Assembly: GCA_021161995.1 (NCBI GenBank)
Contig: JAGGZO010000013.1
Location: 1-14,766 of the forward strand
Length of the DNA: 14,766 bases
Direction: 5' to 3'
DNA from: Candidatus Aenigmatarchaeota archaeon
Lineage (GTDB): Archaea; Aenigmatarchaeota; Aenigmatarchaeia; CG10238-14; SpSt-28
Shown here: positions 13,133 to 14,766 of the stretch, in pieces
Layout of the letters: each line of letters starts with the position of its first letter
Position numbering within the stretch: the first letter of the stretch is position 1
Notes under the pieces: generated by a model
What the model saw: the letters and a program-made list of their open reading frames with translations, nothing else
Told to the model about the DNA's origin: nothing
Databases searched by the model: none
Made by a program: the position numbers and the translations under genes

Positions 13133-14766
13133 ATGGCAGGCAAATCGATGATTGACAGAATCAAGGAAGTAATGAAAGACCCAACTAGAATTAGAAACGT
13201 AGCGACCAGTTCACACGTACACCACGGTAAAACAACACTAACAGATAACTTGATGGCAGGAGCCGGTATGTTAGCAGAGGAAATGGCTGGCAAGGTAATG
13301 TATACGTGGTTCGACGAACAGGAAAGAGAAAGACAACTAACAATTTATGGCGCAAACGTCTCGATGGTTCACGAATACAAAGATAGAGATTATTTGATCA
13401 ACCTAGTAGATACACCCGGTCACGTTGATTTTGGTGGTGATGTAACAAGAGCGATGAGAGCTGTAGACGGTACTATTGTTTTGATCTGTGCAGTAGAAGG
13501 TATCATGCCTCAGACTGAAACTGTTTTCAGACAGGCTCTGAGAGAGTATGTTAAGCCGGTTTTGTTCATAAACAAAGTCGATAGATTAATCAAAGAGTTA
13601 AAGCTAACACCAGACAAAATGATGGAAAGGTTTCAAAAACTGATAAAAGATGTTAATTTGTTGATAGATCAATACGCTCCAAAGGAATATAAGAACCAAT
13701 GGAAAGTTGCTGTTCAAAACGGCAGCGTTGCTTTTGGTTCTGCGAAGAAACGATGGGCTATTTCTCTACCATTCATGCAAGAAACGGGCATAACGTTCAA
13801 GGAAATAATTCAATTAGCAAGTGAAGATAGAGATGATGAATTGGCAAAGATGGCACCATTACATAAAGTAGTATTAGATATGATCATCAAGCACTTACCT
13901 TCTCCTGTAGAGGCACAAAAATACAGACTACCAAAAATTTGGCTTGGTGACATAAACAGCGAAGTTGGTCAGCAAATGTTAAAATGTGACCCAAATGGTC
14001 ATTTAGCAGCAATAGTCACCAAAATGGTTCCTGACCCTCATGTGGGTTTTGTTGCAACAGCAAGACTATTCTCCGGTAAAGTTCATAAGGGTAAAGATGT
14101 TTTGCTTGTTTCAACAGGTAAAAAGAAGAAGATACAACAGGTTGCAATCTACAAAGGTATACAAAGAATTCCTGTAGATGAGGTTACAGCTGGTAACATA
14201 GTTGCTATAGTTGGTATACCAGAAGCATTTACGGGCGAAACCGTCTGCGATGCAGACCATCCAATAGAACCTTTCGCAGAGATAAAACACTTGTTTGAAC
14301 CTGTAGTCACAAAAGCTATCGAACCAAAGAATCCAATGGAGCTCTCCAAACTAGTAGAAGCTTTGAATAAAATCGCAAAAGAGGATTCTGTCTTGAAAGT
14401 TAAAATAAACCAAGAAACCGGTGAATACCTAGTGTCTGGTTTGGGTGAATTGCATTTAGAAGCTAAGGTATTCAACAAGCTAAGAGAGATGGGTCTGGAT
14501 ATAGAAATGTCTCCGCCTATCGTAGTTTACAGAGAAACAGTGCTATCTAAAACACCACAGCCAATAGAAGCAAAATCTCCAAACAAACACAACAGATTCT
14601 ACATAGTTGTTGAACCATTGGAAGAAGGTGTATACAAAGCAATTTTAAACGGTGAAATACCTGACGATGTAGTATTAAAGAGAAGAAATGATGAAATCAT
14701 AAACGCTTTGATAGAAGCTGGCATGGACAAAGAAGAAGCAAGAAACACAAAGGTTATATACAACAG
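13133..14766 (+). CDS. fusA: Translation elongation factor 2 (EF-2), 3' end outside the window
   Basis: The first 544 codons of EF-2, the GTPase that drives ribosomal translocation, are present. The family is usually about 730 residues, so the end of domain IV and domain V are missing, including the diphthamide His. Intact parts are switch II DTPGHVDF (93-100), G4 NKVD (147-150), VTRAMRAVDG, VEGIMPQTETV, domain II, and SGLGELHLEAKVF of domain III. Two G-domain motifs are abnormal. The P-loop reads SHVHHGKT (27-34) where AHIDHGKT is standard, replacing the Asp with His. Switch I reads RQLTI (67-71) where RGITI is standard, though the Mg-binding Thr is kept. GGTGA is 4 nt before the ATG. Everything else is EF-2-like, and the syntenic position after rps7 argues that this is the housekeeping gene, not a side paralogue. 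Confidence 0.94.
   Translation, partial: MAGKSMIDRIKEVMKDPTRIRNVATSSHVHHGKTTLTDNLMAGAGMLAEEMAGKVMYTWFDEQERERQLTIYGANVSMVHEYKDRDYLINLVDTPGHVDFGGDVTRAMRAVDGTIVLICAVEGIMPQTETVFRQALREYVKPVLFINKVDRLIKELKLTPDKMMERFQKLIKDVNLLIDQYAPKEYKNQWKVAVQNGSVAFGSAKKRWAISLPFMQETGITFKEIIQLASEDRDDELAKMAPLHKVVLDMIIKHLPSPVEAQKYRLPKIWLGDINSEVGQQMLKCDPNGHLAAIVTKMVPDPHVGFVATARLFSGKVHKGKDVLLVSTGKKKKIQQVAIYKGIQRIPVDEVTAGNIVAIVGIPEAFTGETVCDADHPIEPFAEIKHLFEPVVTKAIEPKNPMELSKLVEALNKIAKEDSVLKVKINQETGEYLVSGLGELHLEAKVFNKLREMGLDIEMSPPIVVYRETVLSKTPQPIEAKSPNKHNRFYIVVEPLEEGVYKAILNGEIPDDVVLKRRNDEIINALIEAGMDKEEARNTKVIYN

Noticed and set aside
1..14766. CRISPR array, insertion sequence, toxin-antitoxin or phage genes
   Set aside because: No repeat-spacer pattern, transposase, terminal inverted repeats or direct repeats are seen. 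The window is core information-processing genes.

Overview
This is a low-GC archaeal window. It carries the transcription/translation core cluster (rpoH, rpoB'', rpoB'-rpoA', rpoA'', rpl30e, nusA, rps12, rps7 and the start of the EF-2 gene), preceded by tRNA-Asp and a helicase gene. Archaeal traits are the split RNA polymerase large subunits, the archaeal NusA with only KH domains, an L30e-family protein, archaeal-type TATA boxes with apparently leaderless leading genes, and a GGTGA ribosome-binding motif before internal operon genes. The low GC, tight gene overlaps and divergent EF-2 suggest a DPANN-type or similarly divergent lineage. That placement is inference; no 16S gene is present to test it.

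Layout. 2-74 is tRNA-Asp(GUC). 123-2078 (+) is an Upf1/IGHMBP2-like superfamily 1 helicase. Two minus-strand genes follow: a small three-helix membrane protein of the DUF4870/Tic20-like type (2075-2407) and an unrecognised helical protein (2452-2886). A divergent intergenic region with a TATA box and palindromes then drives the RNA polymerase operon. In that operon rpoH (TTG start), rpoB'', a single ORF fusing RpoB' to RpoA', rpoA'', rpl30e, nusA and rps12 follow with overlaps of 1-29 bp or a 6 bp gap. An antisense gene (11368-12261), a soluble protein resembling the TraB/TIKI fold, separates rps12 from rps7. rps7 and EF-2 each have their own TATA-like element. EF-2 runs off the right edge with 544 complete codons present.

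Main points of interest. (1) RpoB' and RpoA' are one continuous 1435-residue polypeptide with a nearly seamless junction near residue 600, while B''/B' and A'/A'' remain split. (2) EF-2 has a His where translational GTPases have the P-loop Asp (SHVHHGKT instead of AHIDHGKT), and its switch I reads RQLTI instead of RGITI. (3) uS12 is altered in both of its conserved decoding-centre loops. uS12 is contacted by EF-2/EF-G domain III, so (2) and (3) may be linked. (4) The antisense TraB/TIKI-like gene interrupts a normally continuous ribosomal operon. No mobile elements, CRISPR arrays or defence genes are visible.
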